Shown here one piece after another: positions 17,005 through 24,695 of a stretch of DNA of 64,000 bases. The stretch comes from Streptomyces sp. NBRC 110611 (GTDB lineage Bacteria; Actinomycetota; Actinomycetes; Streptomycetales; Streptomycetaceae). Position 1 is the first letter of the stretch, and each line of letters begins with the position of its first letter. Below the pieces are notes generated by a model. The model was not told the DNA's origin and ran no database searches. It was given only the letters and a program-made list of their open reading frames with translations. Position numbers and translations under genes: made by a program. Where the stretch lies: NCBI RefSeq assembly GCF_001590865.1, contig NZ_BBUY01000017.1:68347-132346 (forward strand), given 5' to 3'.

Positions 17005-17697
17005 TCAGTGGGCGCCCGCGCTGTGGTAGCGGTGTTCGGGGCGGCCGGTGTCGCCGTACTTCAGCGTGAGGGTGAGGTGGCCACCGCGTTCCAGGTGCTT
17101 GAGGTAGCGCTGCGCCGTGGAGCGGCTGACGCCGGAGCGTTCGGCGACCTCGTGGGCGGAGAGCGGGTGGACGGCCTCGCCCAGTACCCGGCGGATGAGG
17201 TCGGCGGTGGCCGCGGAGTGGCCCTTGGGGAGCTCGGTGCGCGGGGCGTCGGCGGGCCGGAAGGCGCTGAAGATCCGGTCGACCTGTTCCTGGCCCGCCT
17301 CGCCGTGACCGCTCACGCCGGCGACGGTGCGGCGCAGCGCGGCGTAGCCGTCGAGCTTGGCCCGCAGCCCGGAGAAGCCGAACGGCTTGACGAGGTACTG
17401 CAGCGCGCCGGAGCGCATCGCGTCCTGGATGGTGGCCACATCGCGGGCCGCGGTGACCATGATCACGTCGGTGCGGTGGCCGAGCTGTCGAAGCCGCCGC
17501 ACCAGGGCCAGCCCGGTTTCGTCCGGGAGGTAGTGGTCGAGCAGCACCAGATCGGCCGGTGTGCGCTCCAGGGCGGCCAGCGCCTGGGCGGCGGTGTGGG
17601 CGCGGCCGATGACACGGAAGCCGGGCACCTGGGCGACGTACGCGGCATTGACCTCGGCGACGTGGAAATCGTCGTCCACGACCAGGACATCGATCAT
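17005..17697 (-). CDS. response regulator, CitB/DctR-type
   Basis: A 230-residue response regulator. Receiver domain: VVDDD at 7-10, phospho-acceptor Asp54 (VLLDHYLPDETG), Thr82 and Lys104 (YLVKPFGF). The C-terminal HTH (PLSAHEVAERSGVSRSTAQRYLKHLERGGHL) is the CitB/DcuR type. It lies 30 bases downstream of its sensor kinase. Such pairs sense extracellular organic acids and activate an adjacent transporter, here the divergent NitT/TauT-type ABC system. Confidence 0.92.
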   Translation of the reverse strand: MIDVLVVDDDFHVAEVNAAYVAQVPGFRVIGRAHTAAQALAALERTPADLVLLDHYLPDETGLALVRRLRQLGHRTDVIMVTAARDVATIQDAMRSGALQYLVKPFGFSGLRAKLDGYAALRRTVAGVSGHGEAGQEQVDRIFSAFRPADAPRTELPKGHSAATADLIRRVLGEAVHPLSAHEVAERSGVSRSTAQRYLKHLERGGHLTLTLKYGDTGRPEHRYHSAGAH

Positions 17698-17727
17698 CGA
17701 GAGGCTCCCCTCATCGCGGTTCTCCGA

Positions 17728-19419
17728 TCACCATGGGTCTCCGATCGCCGTCGGCCCGCGCTCCTCGTGGCGGCGGCCGGCCGCGGGGGCCTCGTGCCCC
17801 TCCTGCCCCTGCCGCCGTACGTGGACGGCCTCCGGCAGGACGACCGTGAAGACCGCGCCCCCGCCCGCCCGCGCGGTCACCCGGGCCATCCCGCCGTAGC
17901 GCTCGGCGAGCCGGCGCACCAGCGCCAGGCCGATGCCCCGGCCGCGCGCGGGGGAGCGGCTCCCGGGGGCCGGTGGATCCTTGGTGGACCAGCCCTCGGT
18001 GAAGATCTGTTCGCGCAGGGCGGGCGGTACCCCCGGCCCGGTGTCCGAGACCCGGAGGACCGCCGTGGCGCCCTCGGCCCGCAGCTCCACCTCGACGAAC
18101 GGGTCCTCGCGGCGGCGCCCGGCGGCGGCGTCCAGCGCGTTGTCGATGAGATTGCCCAGGACGGTCACCAGGTCGCGCGGATCGACCACCCGGTCGGGCA
18201 GCAGCGTCGAGGCCGACACCCGCAGTGAGACCCCGCGCTCGGCGGCGATCGCCGTCTTGCCGGCCAGCAGTGCGGAGAGCAGCGGGTCGTGCACCCGGCC
18301 GGCGATCTGCTCCGCCTGGGCCCGCTGGGCGCCGGTCACTTCGGTGATGAACTCCACGGCCATGGCGTACCGGCCCAGTTCGAGCAGTCCGCGCAGGGTG
18401 TGCAGCTGGTTGGCGTGTTCGTGGTCCTGGGCCCGTAGTGCGTCCAACAGGCCCTGGGTGGCGTCCAGTTCGCGGCCGAGCAGCTCCAGTTCGGTGCGGT
18501 CCCGGAGGGTCACCACCGCCCCGCCGCCCCGCGTCGGCACCCGGTTGGCGACCAGTACCCGGCCGCCGCTGACGGCCAGCAGATCCGTCCCGGCCACCCG
18601 CCCGGCCAGCACATCGGCGGTCCGGCCGGGCGGCAGGACGTCGTCCAGCGCCCGCCCCGCGGCGTCGGCCAGGGCGAGCAGCCGCCCGGCCTCGTCGTTG
18701 ACCAGCCGGATCCTGCCCTTGCGGTCGTATGCCAGCACGCCCTCCCGGATGCTGTGCAGCATCGCCTCGCGCTCGTCGAGCAGGGCGGAGATATCGGCGA
18801 ACGCCAGGCCGCGCGTACGGCGGCGGAGCCGGCGGGAGAGCACCACGGCGGCCAGCACACCGACGGCCAGCGCCGCGCCGGCGTAGCGCAACACGGCGGG
18901 GACGGTGCCCAGCAGGCGCTCCCGGACGCTGTCGTAGGCGATACCGACCGAGACCGCGCCGACGATGCGGCCGTGCGCGTCGCGCAGCGGCACCTTGGCG
19001 CGGGCCGAACGCCCCAGCGTCCCGGTGCCGATCTGCCGCACCTCCTGCCCGGCCAGGGCACGGCTGGGGTCGGTGGAGACGCGTCGGCCGATCTCGGCGG
19101 TGGTGGTGTGCGACCAGCGCACCCCGCGGGTGTCCAGCACCACGACGTACAGCGCCCCGGTCGCCCGGCGGATCCGTTCCGCGTCGGCCTGCACCGGCCC
19201 GCGGGCGTCCGGTCCGGTGGCGGCCAGTTCGCGGGCGAGGCGCGGGTCCGCGGCGGTGGTCTGGGCGATGGCCAGTGCCCGCCGCATCGCCTGGTCGTCG
19301 AACTGGGAGCCGAGCGGGGCGAGGAACAGGCCGGTGGCGAGCACCAGCACACCGGTGGTCAGGGCCACTTGCGCGGTGAGGACCTGGGCGAACGCGCGCC
19401 GGGGCCAGGGGATCCGCAT
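17728..19419 (-). CDS. sensor histidine kinase, CitA/DcuS-type
   Basis: A 563-residue membrane kinase. TM1 is at about 12-36 (VLTAQVALTTGVLVLATGLFLAPLG), then an extracellular PAS-like sensor of about 130 residues, TM2 near AALAVGVLAAVVL, a cytoplasmic PAS domain, an H-box DHEHANQLHTLRGLL of the citrate-kinase type, N-box NLIDNALDA and G-boxes DTGPGVPP and GRGIGLALV. ATG 19419 is preferred because it places TM1 at the start. It is paired with the response regulator and divergent from the ABC importer. Confidence 0.9.
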   Translation of the reverse strand: MRIPWPRRAFAQVLTAQVALTTGVLVLATGLFLAPLGSQFDDQAMRRALAIAQTTAADPRLARELAATGPDARGPVQADAERIRRATGALYVVVLDTRGVRWSHTTTAEIGRRVSTDPSRALAGQEVRQIGTGTLGRSARAKVPLRDAHGRIVGAVSVGIAYDSVRERLLGTVPAVLRYAGAALAVGVLAAVVLSRRLRRRTRGLAFADISALLDEREAMLHSIREGVLAYDRKGRIRLVNDEAGRLLALADAAGRALDDVLPPGRTADVLAGRVAGTDLLAVSGGRVLVANRVPTRGGGAVVTLRDRTELELLGRELDATQGLLDALRAQDHEHANQLHTLRGLLELGRYAMAVEFITEVTGAQRAQAEQIAGRVHDPLLSALLAGKTAIAAERGVSLRVSASTLLPDRVVDPRDLVTVLGNLIDNALDAAAGRRREDPFVEVELRAEGATAVLRVSDTGPGVPPALREQIFTEGWSTKDPPAPGSRSPARGRGIGLALVRRLAERYGGMARVTARAGGGAVFTVVLPEAVHVRRQGQEGHEAPAAGRRHEERGPTAIGDPW

Positions 19420-19510
19420 GGCTCTCGGGTCTCCTCCGTCCTGGGCGCTCGACGGCGCGGGGAACCGTCGCCGGAGTTTCGTGGCGAGGGGGCCGCGCCG
19501 TAAGCCCTCC

Positions 19511-19610
19511 GTGAGCACCTGCTCACCTCCTGATGATCCGCTTGCTGTTCTAGCGTGAGCAGAACGCGCACAACAGGGTTTGTGAGCAGAAAGGCAGCTT
19601 GTGCTCACAA
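19511..19610. promoter_or_regulatory. cluster of GTGAGCA boxes between kinase and ABC importer
   Basis: The divergent intergenic region holds five GTGAGCA cores: a perfect palindrome GTGAGCACCTGCTCAC at 19511-19526, a single copy starting at 19555, and an inverted repeat TTGTGAGCA (19580-19588) / TGCTCACAA (19602-19610). It lies where a response regulator or auto-regulator should bind. The assignment is inferred from location. Confidence 0.6.
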
Positions 19611-19650
19611 GGCTGCGCCGCGGTCCGGGCCGCTCCTAGCCTCCCGGGCC

Positions 19651-20466
19651 ATGAACAGCCATACGGGCCCTGCCATCGAACTGCGCGGAACCAGCAAGAC
19701 GTTCCCGACCCTGTCGGGGGCGTCGCACACCGCCGTCCGGGATCTGGATCTGGTCGTCGAGCGCGGCGAGTTCGTCGCCGTGGTCGGCCCTACCGGGTGC
19801 GGCAAGTCCACCACCCTGACCCTGATCAGCGGGCTGGAGGAGCCCACGCGGGGTGAGGTACTGGTCGCCGGTGAGCCGGTCCGCGGCATCGGCGACCGGG
19901 TCGGTTTCGTCTTCCAGCAGGACGCGGTCTTCCCCTGGCGTACCGTGCTGTCGAATGTGATGGCCGGGCCCCGCTTCCGCGGTGTCCCGAAGCCCGAGGC
20001 CCGGCGGCGGGCGCGGGAGTGGCTCGCCCGGGTCGGGCTGGCGTCCTTCGAGGACCGCTATCCGCATCAGCTCTCGGGCGGTCAGCGCAAACGGGTGGCG
20101 CTCGCCGCGACCTTCGTCAACGACCCCGCAATCCTGCTCATGGACGAGCCGTTCTCCGCGCTGGACGTGCAGACCCGGGCGCTGATGTCGGACGAACTCC
20201 TGGAACTGTGGTCCGGCACCGGGGCCTCGGTCGTCTTCGTCACCCATGACCTGGAGGAGGCGATCGCGCTCGCCGACAAGGTGGTGGTGATGACCGCCGG
20301 GCCGGCGACCGTCAAGGAGGTCTTCGCGATCGGTCTGCCGCGGCCCCGCCGGGTGGAGTCGGTACGGCTGGAGCCACGGTTCCTCGAGATCTACCGGGAG
20401 ATCTGGTCCTCGCTCGGCGAAGAGGTCCGGATCACCCGCGAGAGGGGTGCCGCGGATGCCGCCTGA
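19651..20466 (+). CDS. ABC transporter ATP-binding protein (NitT/TauT family)
   Basis: A 271-residue ATPase with Walker A GPTGCGKST, Q-loop FVFQQDAVFPWRTV, signature LSGGQRKRVALA, Walker B ILLMDEPFSALD and H-loop VFVTHDLEEA. Its length and motifs are those of SsuB/TauB/NrtD-type importers. ATG 19651 is chosen because the reading before it lacks family likeness and crosses the repeated operator. Its stop overlaps the permease start. The unit is divergent from the CitA-type kinase. Confidence 0.93.
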   Translation: MNSHTGPAIELRGTSKTFPTLSGASHTAVRDLDLVVERGEFVAVVGPTGCGKSTTLTLISGLEEPTRGEVLVAGEPVRGIGDRVGFVFQQDAVFPWRTVLSNVMAGPRFRGVPKPEARRRAREWLARVGLASFEDRYPHQLSGGQRKRVALAATFVNDPAILLMDEPFSALDVQTRALMSDELLELWSGTGASVVFVTHDLEEAIALADKVVVMTAGPATVKEVFAIGLPRPRRVESVRLEPRFLEIYREIWSSLGEEVRITRERGAADAA

Positions 20467-21334
20467 GAAGACCGTCCCCGCGGACGTCACGACGGCCGGA
20501 TCCGGTACCGGTGACGGCCGTACCCGCGAGCGGGCGCGCGCCGCCCGCCGGCGCAGGCTGCTGGTGTACGGCACCCGGGTGCTGCTGCTGGTCGGGCTGA
20601 CCGGACTGTGGGAGTGGCTCGCCCGGGCCGCCGTGATCGATCCCTTCAACTTCTCGATGCCGTCGAAGATCTGGGACCAGATGACCCAGTGGGCGCTGCA
20701 CGGTACCCCGCAGGGCTCGCTGTGGGAGCAGATCTGGTACACGCTCTACGAGGCGCTGCTCGGCTGGATCATCGGCGTCATCGGCGGAGTGGTGCTGGGC
20801 ATCTCGCTCGGCCGGATCCGCCTCCTGGCCGATGTGCTCGGCCCGTACATCAAGGTGCTCAACGCGCTGCCGCGGATCGTGCTCGCCCCCGTCTTCCTGA
20901 TCTGGTTCGGCCTCGGACCGGCCTCCAAGGTGGCCTCCGCCGTCGTGCTGGTCTTCTTCCCGGTCTTCTTCAACGCCTTCCAGGGCGCCCGGGAGGTCGA
21001 CCGGAACCTGGTCGCCCACTCCCGGATCCTGGGCGCCGGCGGCCGCCAGGTCACGCTGCAGGTCGTGATCCCGTCCGCCACTTCGTGGATCTTCACCAGT
21101 CTGCACGTCAGCTTCGGCTTCGCGCTGATCGGCGCGATCGTCGGCGAGTACATCGGCGCGACCAAGGGCCTCGGGCTGCTGGTTTCGGCGTCGCAGGGCA
21201 CCTTCAACGCGGCCGGCGTCTACGCCGCCATGGTGATCCTCGCCGTTGTCGCGCTGCTCGCCGAAGGACTGCTGGCCTTCCTGGAGAAGCGGCTGTTCCG
21301 CTGGAAGCCGGCCGACGCCTCGGCCGGCCGCTGA
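20456..21334 (+). CDS. ABC transporter permease (NitT/TauT family)
   Basis: A 292-residue permease with about six transmembrane helices and the binding-protein-dependent transport signature (EVDRNLVAHSRILGAGGRQVTLQVVIPSA). ATG 20456 lies inside the end of the ATPase gene (11-base overlap) behind GAGAGGGG; GTG 20447 is an alternative. The N-terminus is a basic Arg-rich leader. With the neighbours it forms a complete importer. Confidence 0.92.
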   Translation: MPPEKTVPADVTTAGSGTGDGRTRERARAARRRRLLVYGTRVLLLVGLTGLWEWLARAAVIDPFNFSMPSKIWDQMTQWALHGTPQGSLWEQIWYTLYEALLGWIIGVIGGVVLGISLGRIRLLADVLGPYIKVLNALPRIVLAPVFLIWFGLGPASKVASAVVLVFFPVFFNAFQGAREVDRNLVAHSRILGAGGRQVTLQVVIPSATSWIFTSLHVSFGFALIGAIVGEYIGATKGLGLLVSASQGTFNAAGVYAAMVILAVVALLAEGLLAFLEKRLFRWKPADASAGR

Positions 21335-21383
21335 CGGAGTCCCGCCACCTGCACCTCTCGTCAACCCACCAAGGACGTATGCC

Positions 21384-22442
21384 ATGCGCTCTCACCGCAA
21401 GCTGTCGGCCGCCGCTGCCGCCGCGCTGCTCGCCCTCACCAGCCTGACCGCGTGTGGCGGGGGAAGTTCCGCGGCCTCCGCCCCCGGCAGCAGGAACAAC
21501 AAGCTCAAGATCATGGTGGGCGGCCTCGACAAGGTCATCTACCTGCCGGCCAGACTCACCCAGCAACTCGGCTACTTCGAGGACGAAGGCGTCCACGTCA
21601 TCCTGCTCACCGAACCGGCCGGAGTGCAGGCCACCACCTCCCTGGTCTCCGGTGACGTCCAGGGCGTCGTCGGCTTCTACGACCACACCCTCGACCTCCA
21701 GGCCAAGGGCAAGCAGGTGGAGTCGGTGGTACAGCTCGCGCACGCCCCCGGCGAGGTCGAGGTGGTCTCCCGCAAGGCGGCCGGCGAGATCACCTCGCCC
21801 AGGGACTTCAAGGGCAAGAAGCTCGGTGTCACCGGCCTCGGCTCGTCCACCGACTTCCTGACCAAGTACCTCGCGGTGAAGAACGGGGTGCGTCCGGAGG
21901 AGTTCACGCCGGTGGCGGTCGGCGCCGGCCAGACCTTCCTCGCCGCCCTCCAACAGGGCTCCATCCAGGGCGGGATGACGACCGATCCGACGGTCGCGCG
22001 GATCGTGGACCAGAACCTCGGCAAGGTCCTCGTCGACATGCGCACCCCCGAGGGCTCGCAGCAGGCGCTCGGCGGCCCCTACCCGTCGTCCAGCCTCTAC
22101 ATGAACACCGACTGGGTGAACGACAACAAGGCCACCGTGCAGAAGCTGGCCAACGCCTTCGCGCGGACCCTGAAGTGGATGTCCACCCACACCGCCGAAC
22201 AGATCGCCGCGAAGATGCCCGCCGACTACGCGCAGGGCGGCAAGGAGCTCTACGTCCAGGCGATCAAGGACACCCTGCCGATGTTCACCAAGGACGGGGT
22301 GATGCCGGCCAACGGCCCCGAGACCGTCGAGCGCGTCCTGAAGGCCTTCAACCCCAACCTGCGGAACGCGTCGATCGATCTGGGGAAGACCTACACCACC
22401 GAATTCGTCAAGAAGAGCCCGGCCGCCGCCGGGAAGGAGTGA
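21384..22442 (+). CDS. ABC transporter substrate-binding lipoprotein (NMT1/SsuA-like)
   Basis: A 352-residue lipoprotein with signal peptide and lipobox LTSLTAC (Cys near residue 24), then an NMT1/SsuA-type periplasmic-binding fold (KIMVGGLDKVIYLPARLTQQLGYFEDEGV...ALQQGSIQGGMTTDPTVARI). The family binds sulfonates, nitrate, thiamine precursors or aromatic acids; the ligand is not readable here. The CitA-type sensor next door suggests a carboxylate. It is the third gene of the importer unit. Confidence 0.9.
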   Translation: MRSHRKLSAAAAAALLALTSLTACGGGSSAASAPGSRNNKLKIMVGGLDKVIYLPARLTQQLGYFEDEGVHVILLTEPAGVQATTSLVSGDVQGVVGFYDHTLDLQAKGKQVESVVQLAHAPGEVEVVSRKAAGEITSPRDFKGKKLGVTGLGSSTDFLTKYLAVKNGVRPEEFTPVAVGAGQTFLAALQQGSIQGGMTTDPTVARIVDQNLGKVLVDMRTPEGSQQALGGPYPSSSLYMNTDWVNDNKATVQKLANAFARTLKWMSTHTAEQIAAKMPADYAQGGKELYVQAIKDTLPMFTKDGVMPANGPETVERVLKAFNPNLRNASIDLGKTYTTEFVKKSPAAAGKE

Positions 22443-22458
22443 CCCGTGAGCCGGCGGC

Positions 22459-23526
22459 TCAGACGAAGTTGATCTCCGCCCGTGCCAGCAGGGGATCCTC
22501 CACCAGCTGCCACAGCGGTACGGCGAAGTTCCCGGAACCGTAGCGGCCGCCGAAGTGCAGGCCCAGCACCCGGTGGTCGGCGAGATCGATGACCGGGGAG
22601 CCGCTGTTGCCGCCCAGCGTGGAACAGTCGTGCCGGATGACGTTCTCGCCCGGCACCCACTCCGTGGTGGTGCCGGGCTGGAGCCGTTTGACGTTGTAGA
22701 TGTCCATGAAGATCCGGCGCATCGACTCCGGCTCGTTGCGCCGGCCGTCGTACGCCGGATAGCCGACGCAGTACACCGGACGCCCCGGCAGGCCGGCCGG
22801 GGCGTCCGCGGCCACCGCCAGGGGAGCGGGCAGCGCCGCGCCGCCGGCCGGCGGCGCGACCCGCAACAGGGCCAGATCGACGTCCTCATGGATACCCAGC
22901 ACCTCGACGACGTCGTAGGAGGGACCGCCGCCTGCCGGGAGGGCGCCGCCGTACTCCTCACCCATGTCGACGTTCACGCCGACGCCCTGCTGGAAGGACC
23001 AGCCGTCGCCGTCGCCGCGGGCGAACTCCGCCGCGACATGACGGTTCGTCAGCAGCGCCTCGGGGCCGACGAGGAACGCCGTACCGAGCCAGTCCAGGCT
23101 GGGGTGCCCGGTGAGCTCCACCCGGCCGACCCGGGCGAAGGACTCCCGGATCGCCGCCCGGTGTCCCTCCAGGACCGCCCAGTCCCCCTGCTGCGGTGCG
23201 AAGTCGTGGTCCCGCACCAGGATCGCGGGCCGGCCTTCGAGCAGCACGATGGCCTCCACGCCGAAGGACTCGTCGTCGCTGATCTCGTCCGCACGGCCCT
23301 CGGCGAGCTTCTCCAGACCGGTGACGCCCGCCGACAGCACCCGGGTCCGCTCCTGCTGCGCGAACTGCGCGATCTGCCCGGCCGGCAGCTCGTCCGCCGG
23401 GAGCTCCTCCAGGGATTCGGGGATCTCCCAGGACAGCCCGTCCCGGACCCGGGCCGCCACCTCCCGGAGATCCGAGAAGACCTGCTCGGGACCGGCCGGT
23501 ACCGGTGATCTGTGACCTGTGTGCAT
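22459..23526 (-). CDS. trypsin-like serine protease with long N-terminal region
   Basis: A 355-residue trypsin-fold peptidase. The catalytic triad is readable as His163 (LLTNRHVAAEF), Asp217 (HEDVDLALLRV) and Ser308 (GGNSGSPV). About 140 residues precede the protease domain and contain no signal peptide, so the enzyme is probably cytoplasmic. This region may be an adaptor or inhibitory domain. It is the last gene of the six-gene minus-strand locus, 32 bases after the other trypsin-like gene. Intracellular trypsin-like proteases in such loci serve as effectors or relays of NTPase-controlled conflict systems. Confidence 0.85.
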   Translation of the reverse strand: MHTGHRSPVPAGPEQVFSDLREVAARVRDGLSWEIPESLEELPADELPAGQIAQFAQQERTRVLSAGVTGLEKLAEGRADEISDDESFGVEAIVLLEGRPAILVRDHDFAPQQGDWAVLEGHRAAIRESFARVGRVELTGHPSLDWLGTAFLVGPEALLTNRHVAAEFARGDGDGWSFQQGVGVNVDMGEEYGGALPAGGGPSYDVVEVLGIHEDVDLALLRVAPPAGGAALPAPLAVAADAPAGLPGRPVYCVGYPAYDGRRNEPESMRRIFMDIYNVKRLQPGTTTEWVPGENVIRHDCSTLGGNSGSPVIDLADHRVLGLHFGGRYGSGNFAVPLWQLVEDPLLARAEINFV

Positions 23527-23558
23527 CTCGCCCTCCTCGACGCGCCGTCGCCCTGCCG

Positions 23559-24695
23559 CTACGGCGTCGCTTGTGCCTGCTGGATCTCGGCATGGACACC
23601 GGGAATGGTGGCCTCCAGGTGGCGCAGCACACTGCGCATCTGGGTGCCGACGTTCACAAAGGCCGTGGTCCTGCCCTGGAACAGCACGTTCTCCACGCGC
23701 CGGGTGCCCCGGTGGAGGGCCACCACCTTCCAGTCGTCGGTGCAGACCGGTGAGCCGGACGACCCGCCACGGGTGTCGGTGAAGTAGCGCACGTCGTGCT
23801 CGTCCGCCTGGTAGACGAGGTTGTTGCGCAGCGCCACCCGCTTCGACCGGCCGCCCGGGTGCTGGATGATGTTGACGGCCACATAGGAGTCACCGGTCAC
23901 GGTCAGCGGCCGCTCCGCCAGCTTCAGCGCCGGCCGGCCGGGCCGGTCGGCCAGCCGCAGCACCGCGTAGTCGAGGGCGGGGTCCGCCGCGACGAGTTCG
24001 GCGACCGCGGCCTCCACCGTCTCCGTGTCGTCGGCGTCGGCGTCGAAGTCGAACCGGGCGGTGCTGCGCCGGGCCTGGAGGCGCAGGTCCTCGGGGCCGG
24101 CCATCGGCCGCCCCGCGCCGGTCCCGGCCCTGGCGTTGACCACATGGTGATTGGTGATCAGCAGGTCCGGGGCGATCAGCCAGCCGGTCCCGGAGTGCGG
24201 GAAACCGTTCGGCTGCAGCGGGGCGCCGCCCTCGTAGGGCGGTACCTTGATCCGGGCCACCGCCGCGCCGGCCAGCGCACCGCCGCGCAGAAAGCCGATC
24301 GGGACGGTGTCGTCCCGGTGAATGATCTCCTCCTTGATCTCCCCGGGGAGGGGCAGCCCGCCCGGTACGTCCGGCTCGCCCCCCGCCGCCCGCGCCACCT
24401 CGTCCAGGGCCCGCTGGAGGACGGTGAGCGGTCCGGCCTCGGTGGTCTCGGCGACGGCGTTGCGCAGCCAGATCTCCAGCGGCACCGAGCCGTCCACCAG
24501 CCGCTCCACCCGGTTCATCTCGTTGAGGTCCGAGTGCACCTGGCGGCCGGGCGCCGGGTGCAGCGGCAGGGTGCCGCGGTAGCGGGGCATGATCCCGTCG
24601 AACAGCAGCGGCCGGACCGCGGGGTCGGCGAGCCCGGTCTCCACCGCGGCGTCCAGCACCCGGCGGACCTCGTCCGGTGAGAGGTAGCCCGTCAT
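23559..24695 (-). CDS. effector-associated-domain-like trypsin-like protease
   Basis: A 378-residue protein. Residues 1-105 form an all-helical module (LSPDEVRRVLDAAVETGLAD...AGPLTVLQRALDEVA) resembling the effector-associated domains that couple proteases to STAND NTPases. A trypsin-like domain follows with His184 (LITNHHVV), Asp242 (ALDYAVLRL) and Ser314 (TRGGSSGSPV). It has no signal peptide. Its ATG overlaps the STAND stop (ATGA), so both are made together. The exact EAD subtype cannot be named from sequence alone; protease identity is firm. Confidence 0.85.
   Translation of the reverse strand: MTGYLSPDEVRRVLDAAVETGLADPAVRPLLFDGIMPRYRGTLPLHPAPGRQVHSDLNEMNRVERLVDGSVPLEIWLRNAVAETTEAGPLTVLQRALDEVARAAGGEPDVPGGLPLPGEIKEEIIHRDDTVPIGFLRGGALAGAAVARIKVPPYEGGAPLQPNGFPHSGTGWLIAPDLLITNHHVVNARAGTGAGRPMAGPEDLRLQARRSTARFDFDADADDTETVEAAVAELVAADPALDYAVLRLADRPGRPALKLAERPLTVTGDSYVAVNIIQHPGGRSKRVALRNNLVYQADEHDVRYFTDTRGGSSGSPVCTDDWKVVALHRGTRRVENVLFQGRTTAFVNVGTQMRSVLRHLEATIPGVHAEIQQAQATP

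Noticed and set aside
22459..24695. The two trypsin-like proteases as secreted housekeeping enzymes
   Set aside because: Neither has a signal peptide, and both are in overlapping or close order with a STAND gene, so an intracellular effector role fits better.
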